Below, one piece after another: positions 6,391 through 15,178 of a DNA stretch of 54,993 bases. The notes under the pieces are model-generated. The model was not told the DNA's origin and made no database searches. It was given only the letters and a program-made list of their open reading frames with translations. Numbering within the stretch: the first letter of the stretch is position 1; each line of letters starts with the position of its first letter. The position numbers and the translations under genes are program-made. The DNA comes from Mycobacterium sp. IS-1496 (GTDB taxonomy: Bacteria > Actinomycetota > Actinomycetes > Mycobacteriales > Mycobacteriaceae): assembly GCF_001499995.1 (NCBI RefSeq), contig NZ_LQIU01000030.1, positions 1 to 54,993 on the forward strand, given 5' to 3'.

Positions 6391-8079
6391 GTGCGCATCG
6401 GCAATTGCTCGGGCTTCTACGGGGACCGGCTGGCCGCGATGCGCGAGATGCTCACCGGCGGCGAGCTCGACTTCCTCACCGGCGACTATCTCGCCGAACT
6501 GACCATGCTCATCCTGGCGCGTGACCGGGCGAAGAACCCCGACCGCGGCTACGCCAAGACGTTTCTGGCACAACTGGAGGACTGCCTCGGCCTCGCCGTC
6601 GAGCGTGGAGTCCGCATCGTCACCAACGCCGGCGGCCTCAATCCGGCCGGGTTGGCCGCCGCGGTGCGCGGACTGGCCGACCGCCTCGGCCTGTCCGTCA
6701 ACGTCGCCCACGTCGAGGGCGACGACCTGGCCGGCCGCGCCGGTGAGCTGGGGTTCGGCACACCACTGGCGGCCAACGCGTACCTGGGCGCGTGGGGCAT
6801 CGTCGACTGCCTGAACTCCGGCGCCGACGTCGTGGTGACGGGCCGCGTCACGGACGCCTCGGTGACGCTCGGGCCCGCCGCCGCGCACTTCGGCTGGAAG
6901 CCCACCGACCACGACGCGCTCGCCGGGGCCGTCGCCGCGGGGCACGTCATCGAATGCGGTGTCCAGGCCACCGGCGGCAACTATGCGTTCTTCACCGAAC
7001 TGCCCGACCTCGTCCACCCCGGATTCCCGCTCGCCGAAATCCACGCCGACGGCTCCTCGGTAATCACCAAACACCCGGGCACCGGCGGCGCCGTCACCGT
7101 CGACACCGTCACTGCACAACTTCTCTACGAGATCTCCGGTGCGCGTTACGCGAACCCCGACGTCACGCTGCGCGTCGACTCACTGCGGGTGGATCACGAC
7201 GGGCCCGACCGGGTGCGGATCAGCGGGGTGGTCGGGGAACCACCGCCACCGACGCTGAAGGTATCGCTCAACACCATCGGCGGATTCCGCAACGCGATGA
7301 CGTTCGTGCTCACCGGCCTCGACATCGACGCGAAGGCCGAGCTCGTCCGGACCCAGCTCGAGGCGGGGCTCACCACGCGGCCGGCCGAACTCGAGTGGAC
7401 ACTCGCGCGCACCGACCACCCCGACGCCGACACCGAGGAGACGGCCAGCGCACTGCTGCGCTGCGTGGTCCGCGACCGGGACCCGGGCACCGTCGGACGC
7501 CAGTTCTCCTCCGCCGCAGTCGAACTCGCGCTCGCCAGCTATCCCGGCTTCCACGTCACCGCCCCGCCCGGCGAGGGCCAGGTCTACGGCGTGTTCACCG
7601 CCGGCCACGTCGACGCCGCCGACGTGCCCCACATCGCCGTGCACGCCGACGGCACCCGCACCGACATCCCCGCCGCCGCGGACACCCGCGAGCCGGCACC
7701 GGTCGACGAACCCGCACTGCCGGCACCGCTGCCGCCCGGGCCGACGCGGCGGGCACCGCTGGGCCTGATCGCCGGCGCGCGCAGCGGGGACAAGGGCGGC
7801 AGCGCCAACATCGGGGTGTGGGTGCGCACCGAGGAACAGTGGCGCTGGCTCGCCCACACACTGACCGCCGACCGGTTGCGCGAGTTGCTGCCCGAGACCG
7901 CCGACCTGCCGGTCACCCGTCACCTGCTGCCGAACCTGCGGGCGGTGAACTTCGTCGTCGACGGCATCCTCGGCGCCGGGGTCGCCTACCAGGCGCGGTT
8001 CGACCCGCAGGCCAAAGGCCTCGGCGAATGGCTGCGCAGCCGTCATCTCGACATCCCCGAGGAGGTGTTGCCCCGGTGA
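6391..8079 (+). CDS. AtuA-like protein (DUF1446), first gene of the operon
   Basis: This belongs to the family of Pseudomonas AtuA, which is encoded with citronellol/geraniol degradation genes; its exact reaction is unknown. The chosen GTG start gives 562 residues beginning VRIGNCSGFYGDRLAAM. A TTG at 6355 would add 12 residues. Conserved stretches include GGLNPAGL, ANAYLGAWGIVDCLNSGADVV and IAGARSGDKGGSANIGVW. It corresponds to Rv0976c. The stop overlaps the next start (GTGA), so it is translationally coupled to the dehydrogenase and presumably acts on the same acyl-CoA or its precursor. Confidence 0.88.
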   Translation: MRIGNCSGFYGDRLAAMREMLTGGELDFLTGDYLAELTMLILARDRAKNPDRGYAKTFLAQLEDCLGLAVERGVRIVTNAGGLNPAGLAAAVRGLADRLGLSVNVAHVEGDDLAGRAGELGFGTPLAANAYLGAWGIVDCLNSGADVVVTGRVTDASVTLGPAAAHFGWKPTDHDALAGAVAAGHVIECGVQATGGNYAFFTELPDLVHPGFPLAEIHADGSSVITKHPGTGGAVTVDTVTAQLLYEISGARYANPDVTLRVDSLRVDHDGPDRVRISGVVGEPPPPTLKVSLNTIGGFRNAMTFVLTGLDIDAKAELVRTQLEAGLTTRPAELEWTLARTDHPDADTEETASALLRCVVRDRDPGTVGRQFSSAAVELALASYPGFHVTAPPGEGQVYGVFTAGHVDAADVPHIAVHADGTRTDIPAAADTREPAPVDEPALPAPLPPGPTRRAPLGLIAGARSGDKGGSANIGVWVRTEEQWRWLAHTLTADRLRELLPETADLPVTRHLLPNLRAVNFVVDGILGAGVAYQARFDPQAKGLGEWLRSRHLDIPEEVLPR

Positions 8080-9254
8080 GCATCTGGAACACGCCCGAGC
8101 GCAACGCGTTGCGCAAGTCCGTGCGCGCGTTCGCCGAACGCGAGGTCCTGCCGCACGCCGACGAATGGGAGCGCGTCGGCGAGTTGCCCCGTGACCTGCA
8201 CCGCAAGGCCGGTGAGGCGGGCCTGCTCGGGGCCGGCATGCCCGAATCGGTCGGCGGTGGTGGCGGTGACGGCGCCGACGCGGTGATCATCTGCGAGGAG
8301 ATGCACTGCGCCGGCGCGCCCGGCGGGGTGTTCGCCTCGCTGTTCACCTCCGGCATCGCGACGCCGCACATGGCCGCCTCCGGCGACGAACGGTTGATCG
8401 ACGCCTACGTCCGGCCGACGCTGCGGGGCGAGTCGATCGGCGCGCTCGCGATCACCGAACCGGGCGGGGGTTCCGACGTCGGGCACCTCACCACGCGGGC
8501 GGACCGCGACGGCGACTCGTACATCGTCAACGGGGCGAAGACCTTCATCACCTCCGGGGTGCGCGCGGACTATGTCGTCACCGCGGTGCGCACCGGCGGC
8601 CCCGGCGCGGGCGGGGTGTCGCTGCTCGTGGTCGACAAGGGCACACCTGGATTCGAGGTGACCCGCAAGCTGGACAAGATGGGCTGGCGGTCGTCGGACA
8701 CCGCCGAACTGTCCTACACCGACGTCCGCGTCCCGGCCGCCAACCTGGTCGGCGCCGAGAACACCGGCTTCCTGCAGATCGCGGGCGCGTTCGTCAGCGA
8801 GCGGGTGGGTCTTGCGGCGCAGGCGTATTCGAGTGCGCAGCGCTGCCTCGACCTGACCGTGCGGTGGTGTCGCGACCGCGAGACGTTCGGGCGGCCGCTG
8901 ATCTCGCGGCAGTCCGTGCAGAACACGCTCGCCGAGATGGCGCGGCGCATCGACGTCGCCCGTGTGTACACCCGCCAGGTCGTGGAGCGGCAACTCGCGG
9001 GAGCCGCTCCGGCGGCGACATCAGAGCCCGGCGAGACGAACCTGATCGCCGAGGTGTGCTTCGCCAAGAACACCGCCGTCGACGCCGGCGAATGGGTGGC
9101 CAACCAGGCCGTGCAACTGTTCGGCGGGATGGGCTACATGGCCGAGTCCGAGGTGGAGAGGCAATACCGTGACATGCGGATTCTCGGCATCGGCGGCGGG
9201 ACTACCGAAATCCTGACCGCACTGGCCGCCAAGACGCTTGGATACCAACCATGA
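8076..9254 (+). CDS. fadE13: Acyl-CoA dehydrogenase (FadE13-like)
   Basis: This is a flavin enzyme that oxidises an acyl-CoA to the 2-enoyl-CoA. The 392-residue protein shows the family signatures AITEPGGGSDVG (125-136) and GMGYMAESEVERQYRDMRI. At the usual MCAD base position the motif reads IGGGTTEI, with Gly instead of Glu. Glu242 in FVSERVGLAAQA aligns with the base of isovaleryl-CoA dehydrogenase, so a branched or isoprenoid-like substrate is plausible. It starts at GTG overlapping the upstream stop. It is orthologous by position to Rv0975c. Confidence 0.92.
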   Translation: MSIWNTPERNALRKSVRAFAEREVLPHADEWERVGELPRDLHRKAGEAGLLGAGMPESVGGGGGDGADAVIICEEMHCAGAPGGVFASLFTSGIATPHMAASGDERLIDAYVRPTLRGESIGALAITEPGGGSDVGHLTTRADRDGDSYIVNGAKTFITSGVRADYVVTAVRTGGPGAGGVSLLVVDKGTPGFEVTRKLDKMGWRSSDTAELSYTDVRVPAANLVGAENTGFLQIAGAFVSERVGLAAQAYSSAQRCLDLTVRWCRDRETFGRPLISRQSVQNTLAEMARRIDVARVYTRQVVERQLAGAAPAATSEPGETNLIAEVCFAKNTAVDAGEWVANQAVQLFGGMGYMAESEVERQYRDMRILGIGGGTTEILTALAAKTLGYQP

Positions 9255-9345
9255 CCTCACACCTCGTCCCCGCGAGCGTGCACCCACTGCGAAAAGCCGT
9301 GCGGATACTCGCAATAGGCTCACACTCGGCGACGCAGGAGGCGCA

Positions 9346-10938
9346 ATGGCGCTGAAGTCCACCCTCGACCCGTCCTCGCCCGGCTACATCGCAGCCGCCG
9401 ACGCCATGGCCGCCAAACTCGCCGAACTCGAGTCCGAACACGCCAAGGCGCTGGCCGGCGGCGGCGCCAAATACGTCGAACGTCACCACGCCCGGGGCAA
9501 ACTCACCGCCCGCGAACGCATCGAACTGCTGCTCGACCCCGACTCCCCCTTCCTCGAACTGAGCCCGCTGGCCGCGTGGGGCAGCGAGTTCACCGTCGGC
9601 GCCAGCGTGGTCACCGGCATCGGCGCGGTCAGCGGGGTGGAATGCCTGCTCGTCGCCAACGACCCGACGGTCAAGGGCGGCACCAGCAATCCGTGGACCT
9701 TGCGAAAGATCCTGCGCGCCAACCAGATCGCGCTGCAGAACCGGCTGCCGGTGATCTCACTGGTCGAGTCGGGCGGAGCCGACCTGCCCACGCAGAAAGA
9801 GGTGTTCATCCCCGGCGGGCAGATGTTCCGCGACCTCACCCGCCTCTCCGCGGCAGGGATACCCACCATCGCGCTGGTCTTCGGCAACTCCACCGCCGGC
9901 GGCGCGTACGTGCCCGGTATGTCCGACCACGTGGTGATGATCAAGGAGCGCTCCAAGGTGTTCCTGGCCGGGCCGCCGCTGGTGAAGATGGCCACCGGCG
10001 AGGAATCCGACGACGAATCACTCGGCGGCGCCGAGATGCATTCGCGCACATCCGGTCTCGGTGACTACTTCGCTTCCGACGAACTCGACGCGCTGCGGAT
10101 CGGTCGGCGCATCGTCGCGCGGCTGAACTGGCGCAAGCTGGGACCGACACCGGCCCCGGTGACAGAGCCGCTGTTCGACAGCGAGGAACTGCTCGGCATC
10201 GTCCCGCCCGACCTTCGGATCCCGTTCGATCCGCGCGACGTCATCGCGCGCATCGTCGACGGCTCGGAGTTCGACGAGTTCAAGGCGCTGTACGGCTCGT
10301 CGCTGGTGACCGGCTGGGCACGGCTGCACGGCTACCCGATCGGAATCCTGGCCAACGCCCGCGGTGTGCTGTTCAGCGAGGAGTCGCAGAAGGCCACGCA
10401 GTTCATCCAGTTGGCGAACCGGTCGGATACGCCACTTCTCTTCCTGCACAACACGACCGGATACATGGTCGGCAAGCAGTACGAGGAGGGCGGGATGATC
10501 AAGCACGGCTCGATGATGATCAACGCCGTGTCGAACTCGACGGTGCCGCACCTGTCGCTGCTGATCGGCGCCTCCTACGGCGCCGGTCACTACGGCATGT
10601 GCGGACGCGCCTACGACCCCCGGTTCCTGTTCGCCTGGCCGAGCGCCAAGGCGGCGGTGATGGGCGGTACGCAGTTGGCCGGGGTGATCTCGATCGTCGG
10701 CCGCGCGGCTGCCCAGGCGCGGGGCCAGGTCGTCGACGAGGACGCCGACGCCGCGCTGCGGGCGGCGATCGAGGCGCAGATCGAGGCCGAGTCGCTGCCG
10801 ATGTTCCTGTCCGGACGGCTCTACGACGACGGCGTCATCGACCCCCGCGACACCCGCACCGTGCTGGGCATGTGCCTGTCCGCCATCGCGAACCGGCCGA
10901 TCGAGGGGACGTCGAACTTCGGCGTCTTCCGGATGTGA
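9346..10938 (+). CDS. accD2: Acyl-CoA carboxylase carboxyltransferase subunit AccD2
   Basis: This is the carboxyltransferase (beta) subunit of a biotin-dependent acyl-CoA carboxylase. The ATG at 9346 follows a strong AGGAG and gives 530 residues, the length of M. tuberculosis AccD2. Oxyanion loops are GNSTAGGAYVPGMSD (180-194) and GASYGAGHYGMCGRAY (408-423). The segment GYMVGKQYEEGG (372-383) resembles methylcrotonyl-CoA and geranyl-CoA carboxylases more than propionyl-CoA carboxylases. It pairs with AccA2 downstream. The substrate is not established; a 3-methyl-branched enoyl-CoA made by the neighbouring dehydrogenase is the natural guess. Confidence 0.94.
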   Translation: MALKSTLDPSSPGYIAAADAMAAKLAELESEHAKALAGGGAKYVERHHARGKLTARERIELLLDPDSPFLELSPLAAWGSEFTVGASVVTGIGAVSGVECLLVANDPTVKGGTSNPWTLRKILRANQIALQNRLPVISLVESGGADLPTQKEVFIPGGQMFRDLTRLSAAGIPTIALVFGNSTAGGAYVPGMSDHVVMIKERSKVFLAGPPLVKMATGEESDDESLGGAEMHSRTSGLGDYFASDELDALRIGRRIVARLNWRKLGPTPAPVTEPLFDSEELLGIVPPDLRIPFDPRDVIARIVDGSEFDEFKALYGSSLVTGWARLHGYPIGILANARGVLFSEESQKATQFIQLANRSDTPLLFLHNTTGYMVGKQYEEGGMIKHGSMMINAVSNSTVPHLSLLIGASYGAGHYGMCGRAYDPRFLFAWPSAKAAVMGGTQLAGVISIVGRAAAQARGQVVDEDADAALRAAIEAQIEAESLPMFLSGRLYDDGVIDPRDTRTVLGMCLSAIANRPIEGTSNFGVFRM

Positions 10939-10952
10939 GCGCCGCGATGACA

Positions 10953-11005
10953 GCGATTTCGGCGCGGTTGTCGACGGTAGGCGAACGTCAGCGCGCCGAA
11001 ATCGC
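10953..11005. repeat. Intergenic palindrome, family A, copy 1
   Basis: Perfect 14-base arms GCGATTTCGGCGCG and CGCGCCGAAATCGC enclose a 25-base loop. The element fills most of the 82-base gap between accD2 and accA2 and ends just before the accA2 ribosome site. A second copy with the same loop length lies at 48237-48287. As RNA it would form a strong hairpin inside the operon and could tune the AccD2:AccA2 ratio. Confidence 0.8.
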
Positions 11006-11020
11006 AGGAGAGGGGGCACA

Positions 11021-12988
11021 GTGATCACCCGAGTGCTCGTCGCCAACCGCGGGGAGATCGCCCGCCGGGTGTTCGCCACCTGCCGCCGCCTGGGTATCGG
11101 CACCGTCGCCGTCTACACCGACCCCGACGCCCACTCACCGCACGTCGCCGAGGCGGACGCGCGGGTGCGGCTGCAGGGCAACAACGGTTACCTCGACAGC
11201 GCCCAGCTCATCGCCGCCGCGCGCGCGGCCGGGGCGGACGCGGTCCATCCCGGATACGGATTCCTCTCGGAGAACGCCGAATTCGCCGCAGCGGTGCACG
11301 ACGCCGGGTTGACGTGGATCGGCCCGCCGGTCGCCGCGGTCGCGGCGATGGGCAGCAAGATCGAGGCCAAGAAGATGATGGCCGCGGCCGGTGTCCCGGT
11401 GCTCGACGAGCTCGACCCCGCAAGTGTGACGGCCGATCAGTTGCCCGTGCTGGTGAAGGCCTCGGCAGGCGGCGGCGGCCGGGGGATGCGGGTGGTGCGT
11501 GACCTCGACGCCCTGGCCGACGAAGTGGCCGCCGCGCAGCGCGAGGCACAGTCGGCGTTCGGCGACCCGACGGTGTTCTGCGAGCGCTACCTCGCCGCGG
11601 GCCACCACGTCGAGGTGCAGGTGATGGCCGACGCGCACGGCGCCGTGTGGGCGGTCGGCGAGCGGGAGTGCTCGATCCAGCGCAGGCACCAGAAGATCGT
11701 CGAGGAGGCGCCGTCGCCGCTCGTCGAACGCACCCCGGGGATGCGGGCCAGGCTCTTCGACGCGGCCCGCCTCGCCGCGAAGGCGATCGGGTACACCGGC
11801 GCCGGGACGGTCGAGTTCATGGCCGACGGAAACGGCGACTTCTACTTCCTCGAGATGAACACCCGGCTGCAGGTCGAGCACCCCGTCACCGAGGCCACCA
11901 CCGGACTCGACCTCGTCCAACTGCAGCTGCTGGTCGCCGACGATCACCCACTCGACCCGGAACCGCCCGCCGCACAGGGCCATTCGATCGAGGTCCGCCT
12001 CTACGCCGAGGATCCGTCGCGCAACTGGCAGCCGCAGGCCGGCACCGTGCACCGCTTCGACGTGCCGGGCGCCGCAGTGCGCTTCGAACCACAGAGGCGC
12101 ACAGGCGTGCGGGTGGACTCCGGCGTCGTCGACGGCTCGGTGGTCTCGATCTTCTACGATCCGATGCTCGCCAAGGTCATCTCCTACGCGCCGACCCGCA
12201 AGCAGGCCGCGGCGATCCTGGCCGACGCGCTGGTGCGCACCAGGTTGCACGGGGTTCGCACCAACCGCGACCTGCTGGTCAACGTGCTGCGGCATCCGGC
12301 CTTCCTCGACGGGGCGACCGATACGGCGTTCTTCGACACCCACGGCCTCGCCGAACTCGCCGCGCCCACCGGCGACGGCCGCACCACCCAACTGGCCGTG
12401 CTCGCCGCGGCGCTCTCCGATGCGGCCCGAAACCGCGCTGACGCAACGGTGTTCGCCGCCGCACCGAGCGGCTGGCGCAACCTGGCCTCCGGCTACCAGA
12501 CCAAGCGGTACCGCGATACCGAAGGCGACGAGCACGAGGTGCGCTACCGGTTCACCCGCAGCGGTGTGGAATTCGCCGACCACGACGACGTGACCCTGGT
12601 GTCCGCGACCCCGCAGCGGGTGGTGCTGGCCGCCGGCGGCGCCGAGTTCCCGTTCGACGTCGCCCGCCACGGTGACGCCGTGTTCGTCGACTCGGCGCTG
12701 GGCGCCGTGGAGTTCGTCGCGCTGCCGCGTTTCCCCGACCCGGAGTCCGCCGTCGCGCACGGTTCGCTGATCGCGCCGATGCCCGGTGCGGTGGTGCGGG
12801 TGGGCGCCGCCGTCGGGGACACCGTGACCGCCGGCCAACCGCTCGTGTGGCTCGAGGCCATGAAGATGGAGCACACGCTGACCGCCCCCGGCGACGGTGT
12901 GCTCGCCGAACTGACTGTCGCACCCGGCCAGCAGGTCGAGGTCGGCGCCGTCCTTGCCCGCGTGCAGACCGAAGGAGACACCCCATGA
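11021..12988 (+). CDS. accA2: Acyl-CoA carboxylase biotin carboxylase/carrier subunit AccA2
   Basis: This is the alpha subunit of a biotin-dependent carboxylase. It carboxylates biotin with ATP and bicarbonate and carries it to AccD2. The 655-residue protein has the biotin carboxylase fold from residue 1 (RVLVANRGEIARR), the ATP-grasp glycine loop KASAGGGGRGM, and LEMNTRLQVEHPVTE. A C-terminal carrier domain has its biotinylated lysine at 615 in EAMKMEH. The start is GTG after AGGAGAGGGGG. The stop overlaps the next gene (ATGA). It corresponds to Rv0973c. Confidence 0.95.
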   Translation: MITRVLVANRGEIARRVFATCRRLGIGTVAVYTDPDAHSPHVAEADARVRLQGNNGYLDSAQLIAAARAAGADAVHPGYGFLSENAEFAAAVHDAGLTWIGPPVAAVAAMGSKIEAKKMMAAAGVPVLDELDPASVTADQLPVLVKASAGGGGRGMRVVRDLDALADEVAAAQREAQSAFGDPTVFCERYLAAGHHVEVQVMADAHGAVWAVGERECSIQRRHQKIVEEAPSPLVERTPGMRARLFDAARLAAKAIGYTGAGTVEFMADGNGDFYFLEMNTRLQVEHPVTEATTGLDLVQLQLLVADDHPLDPEPPAAQGHSIEVRLYAEDPSRNWQPQAGTVHRFDVPGAAVRFEPQRRTGVRVDSGVVDGSVVSIFYDPMLAKVISYAPTRKQAAAILADALVRTRLHGVRTNRDLLVNVLRHPAFLDGATDTAFFDTHGLAELAAPTGDGRTTQLAVLAAALSDAARNRADATVFAAAPSGWRNLASGYQTKRYRDTEGDEHEVRYRFTRSGVEFADHDDVTLVSATPQRVVLAAGGAEFPFDVARHGDAVFVDSALGAVEFVALPRFPDPESAVAHGSLIAPMPGAVVRVGAAVGDTVTAGQPLVWLEAMKMEHTLTAPGDGVLAELTVAPGQQVEVGAVLARVQTEGDTP

Positions 12989-14145
12989 CCGGTTTCGTGG
13001 AGACCGACGAACAGCAGGCCCTGCGCCAGGCGGTGGCCGCGATGGCCGCCAACTACGGGCAGGACTACTACCTGGAGAAGGCCCGCGCCGGTGAGCACAC
13101 CGACGAACTGTGGGCCGAGGCGGGCAAGCTCGGGTTCATCGGGGTGAACCTGCCCGAGGAGTACGGCGGGGGCGGCGCCGGCATGTACGAGCTGTCGCTG
13201 GTGATGGAGGAGATGGCGGCCGCCGGGTCGGCGCTGCTGATGATGGTGGTCTCCCCCGCCATCAACGGCACGATCATCGGCAAGTTCGGCACCGACGAGC
13301 AGAAGCGGCGCTGGCTGCCCGGCATCGCCGACGGCTCGATCACGATGGCGTTCGCGATCACCGAACCCGATGCCGGGTCGAACTCGCACCGGATCACCAC
13401 CACCGCGCGCCGCGACGGCGGCGACTGGATCCTGGGCGGCCAGAAGGTCTACATCTCCGGCGTCGACCAGGCGCAGGCGGTGCTGGTGGTCGGCCGCACC
13501 GAGGACCACAAGACGGGTCACCTCAAACCCGCGCTGTTCGTCGTGCCGACCGATACGCCGGGGCTCAGCTGGACCAAGATCGAGATGGAGCTGATCAGCC
13601 CCGAGAACCAGTTCCAGGTGTTCCTCGACGACGTCCGCCTGCCCGCCGACGCGCTCGTCGGGTCGGAGGACGCCGCGATCGCGCAGTTGTTCGCGGGCCT
13701 GAATCCCGAGCGGATCATGGGCGCGGCGAGCGCCGTCGGCATGGGCCGCTTCGCGATCAACCGCGCGGTCGACTACGTCAAGACCCGGCAGGTGTGGAAG
13801 ACGCCGATCGGCGCCCACCAGGGTCTGTCGCACCCGCTCGCGCAGAACCACATCGAGATCGAACTGGCCAAGCTGATGATGCAGAAGGCCGCCGCGCTCT
13901 ACGACGGCGGCGACGACGCGGGCGCCGCCGAGGCCGCCAACATGGCGAAGTACGCGGCGGGCGAGGCGTCGGTGCGCGCGGTCGACCAGGCCGTGCAGTC
14001 GATGGGCGGCAACGGGCTGACCAAGGAGTACGGCGTGGCGGCGGCGGTGACCGCGTCACGGCTCGCGCGCATCGCCCCGGTGAGCCGGGAGATGATCCTC
14101 AACTTCGTCGCGCAGACGTCGCTCGGCCTGCCCCGCTCGTACTGA
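12985..14145 (+). CDS. fadE12: Acyl-CoA dehydrogenase (FadE12-like)
   Basis: This is a second flavoprotein dehydrogenase of the operon, 386 residues, starting at the ATG that overlaps the accA2 stop. Signatures are AFAITEPDAGSNSH (122-135) and QSMGGNGLTKEYGVAA. Glu242 in LNPERIMGAASA occupies the isovaleryl-CoA-dehydrogenase-type base position, at the same residue number as in the first dehydrogenase. The C-terminal end ISREMILNF-like segment differs from the first paralogue, so the two enzymes probably act at different steps or chain lengths. It corresponds to Rv0972c. Confidence 0.93.
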   Translation: MTGFVETDEQQALRQAVAAMAANYGQDYYLEKARAGEHTDELWAEAGKLGFIGVNLPEEYGGGGAGMYELSLVMEEMAAAGSALLMMVVSPAINGTIIGKFGTDEQKRRWLPGIADGSITMAFAITEPDAGSNSHRITTTARRDGGDWILGGQKVYISGVDQAQAVLVVGRTEDHKTGHLKPALFVVPTDTPGLSWTKIEMELISPENQFQVFLDDVRLPADALVGSEDAAIAQLFAGLNPERIMGAASAVGMGRFAINRAVDYVKTRQVWKTPIGAHQGLSHPLAQNHIEIELAKLMMQKAAALYDGGDDAGAAEAANMAKYAAGEASVRAVDQAVQSMGGNGLTKEYGVAAAVTASRLARIAPVSREMILNFVAQTSLGLPRSY

Positions 14146-14158
14146 TGGGGGCCCGCTG

Positions 14159-14926
14159 ATGTCCGATCTGGTGCGCTACGCCGTCGACGGCAGCGTCGCC
14201 CGGCTGACGCTGGACTCACCGCACAACCGCAACGCCCTGTCAGGTGCCCTGGTCGACCAGTTGCACGACGGTCTGCGCCGGGCCGCCGCCGACGCCGGCG
14301 TGCGGACCGTCGTGCTCGGCCACACGGGCGGCACGTTCTGCGCGGGCGCCGATCTGCGGGAGGCCGCCGGACGGGAACCGGGTGACGTCGCGGTCGACCG
14401 GGCCCGGGAACTGACCGGGACGCTGCGGGCGATCCTCGAATCGCCGGTGCCGGTGATCGCGGCGATCGACGGACACGTGCGGGCCGGCGGCCTCGGCCTG
14501 GTCGGCGCCTGCGACCTCGTGGTCGCCGGGCCGGCCAGCACCTTCGCGCTGACCGAGGCCCGGATCGGCGTCGCGCCGTCGATCATCTCGATGACGCTGC
14601 TGCCGAAGATGACGCCGCGGGCCGCGGGCCGGTACTTCGTCACCGGCGAGACGTTCGGCGCTCAGGAGGCCGAGCGTGTCGGACTGGCGACCGTGGCGAC
14701 CGACGACGTCGAGTCCACCGTCGCGGAGTTGGCCGCACAGATCGGCCGGGGATCACCCCAGGGACTGGCGGCGTCCAAGGCGTTGACGACGGCCGCGCTG
14801 CTGCAGGCGTTCGACCGTGACGCCGCGGCGCTGGTCGAGCAGTCCGCCGCGCTGTTCGTCTCCGAGGAGGCGCGCGAAGGCATGCTGGCGTTCCTCGAGA
14901 AGCGCCCGCCGAGATGGCTCGGTTGA
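14159..14926 (+). CDS. echA7: Enoyl-CoA hydratase-family protein (EchA7)
   Basis: This is a crotonase-fold enzyme, probably hydrating the carboxylated enoyl-CoA made by AccA2/AccD2. The 255-residue protein has oxyanion-hole segments CAGADL (61-66) and GHVRAGGLGLVGACD. Glu133 (TEARIGVAP) matches one catalytic glutamate. The second glutamate position is Arg158 (AAGRYFVTGE). That pattern, with APSIIS before it, reminds me of LiuC/AtuE-type methylglutaconyl-CoA and isohexenylglutaconyl-CoA hydratases. It is the last gene of the operon, 13 bases after fadE12. No HMG-CoA lyase follows. Confidence 0.92.
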   Translation: MSDLVRYAVDGSVARLTLDSPHNRNALSGALVDQLHDGLRRAAADAGVRTVVLGHTGGTFCAGADLREAAGREPGDVAVDRARELTGTLRAILESPVPVIAAIDGHVRAGGLGLVGACDLVVAGPASTFALTEARIGVAPSIISMTLLPKMTPRAAGRYFVTGETFGAQEAERVGLATVATDDVESTVAELAAQIGRGSPQGLAASKALTTAALLQAFDRDAAALVEQSAALFVSEEAREGMLAFLEKRPPRWLG

Positions 14927-15178
14927 CTCCGGCGTGGCACCCGACGGTGGCCGCCGCGAGCAATGTGGTTGAAATCGCAGCAATCCGAAAGGGTCGAGGC
15001 GCGTTACACATTCGGGTCCGAATGACGCCATAAGCCCAGCGTGTGACGATGGCTTTCCGACCGGGCCGGGGTGAGGCAGCAGTAACTTCGACGGTCTAGC
15101 GGGTTCGCCGTCACGGGTGAGGGCACAGTTTAGCCAACACTCTTGCATGTGCCAGCGTTCGTCGTAGGCTCGTCTCTG

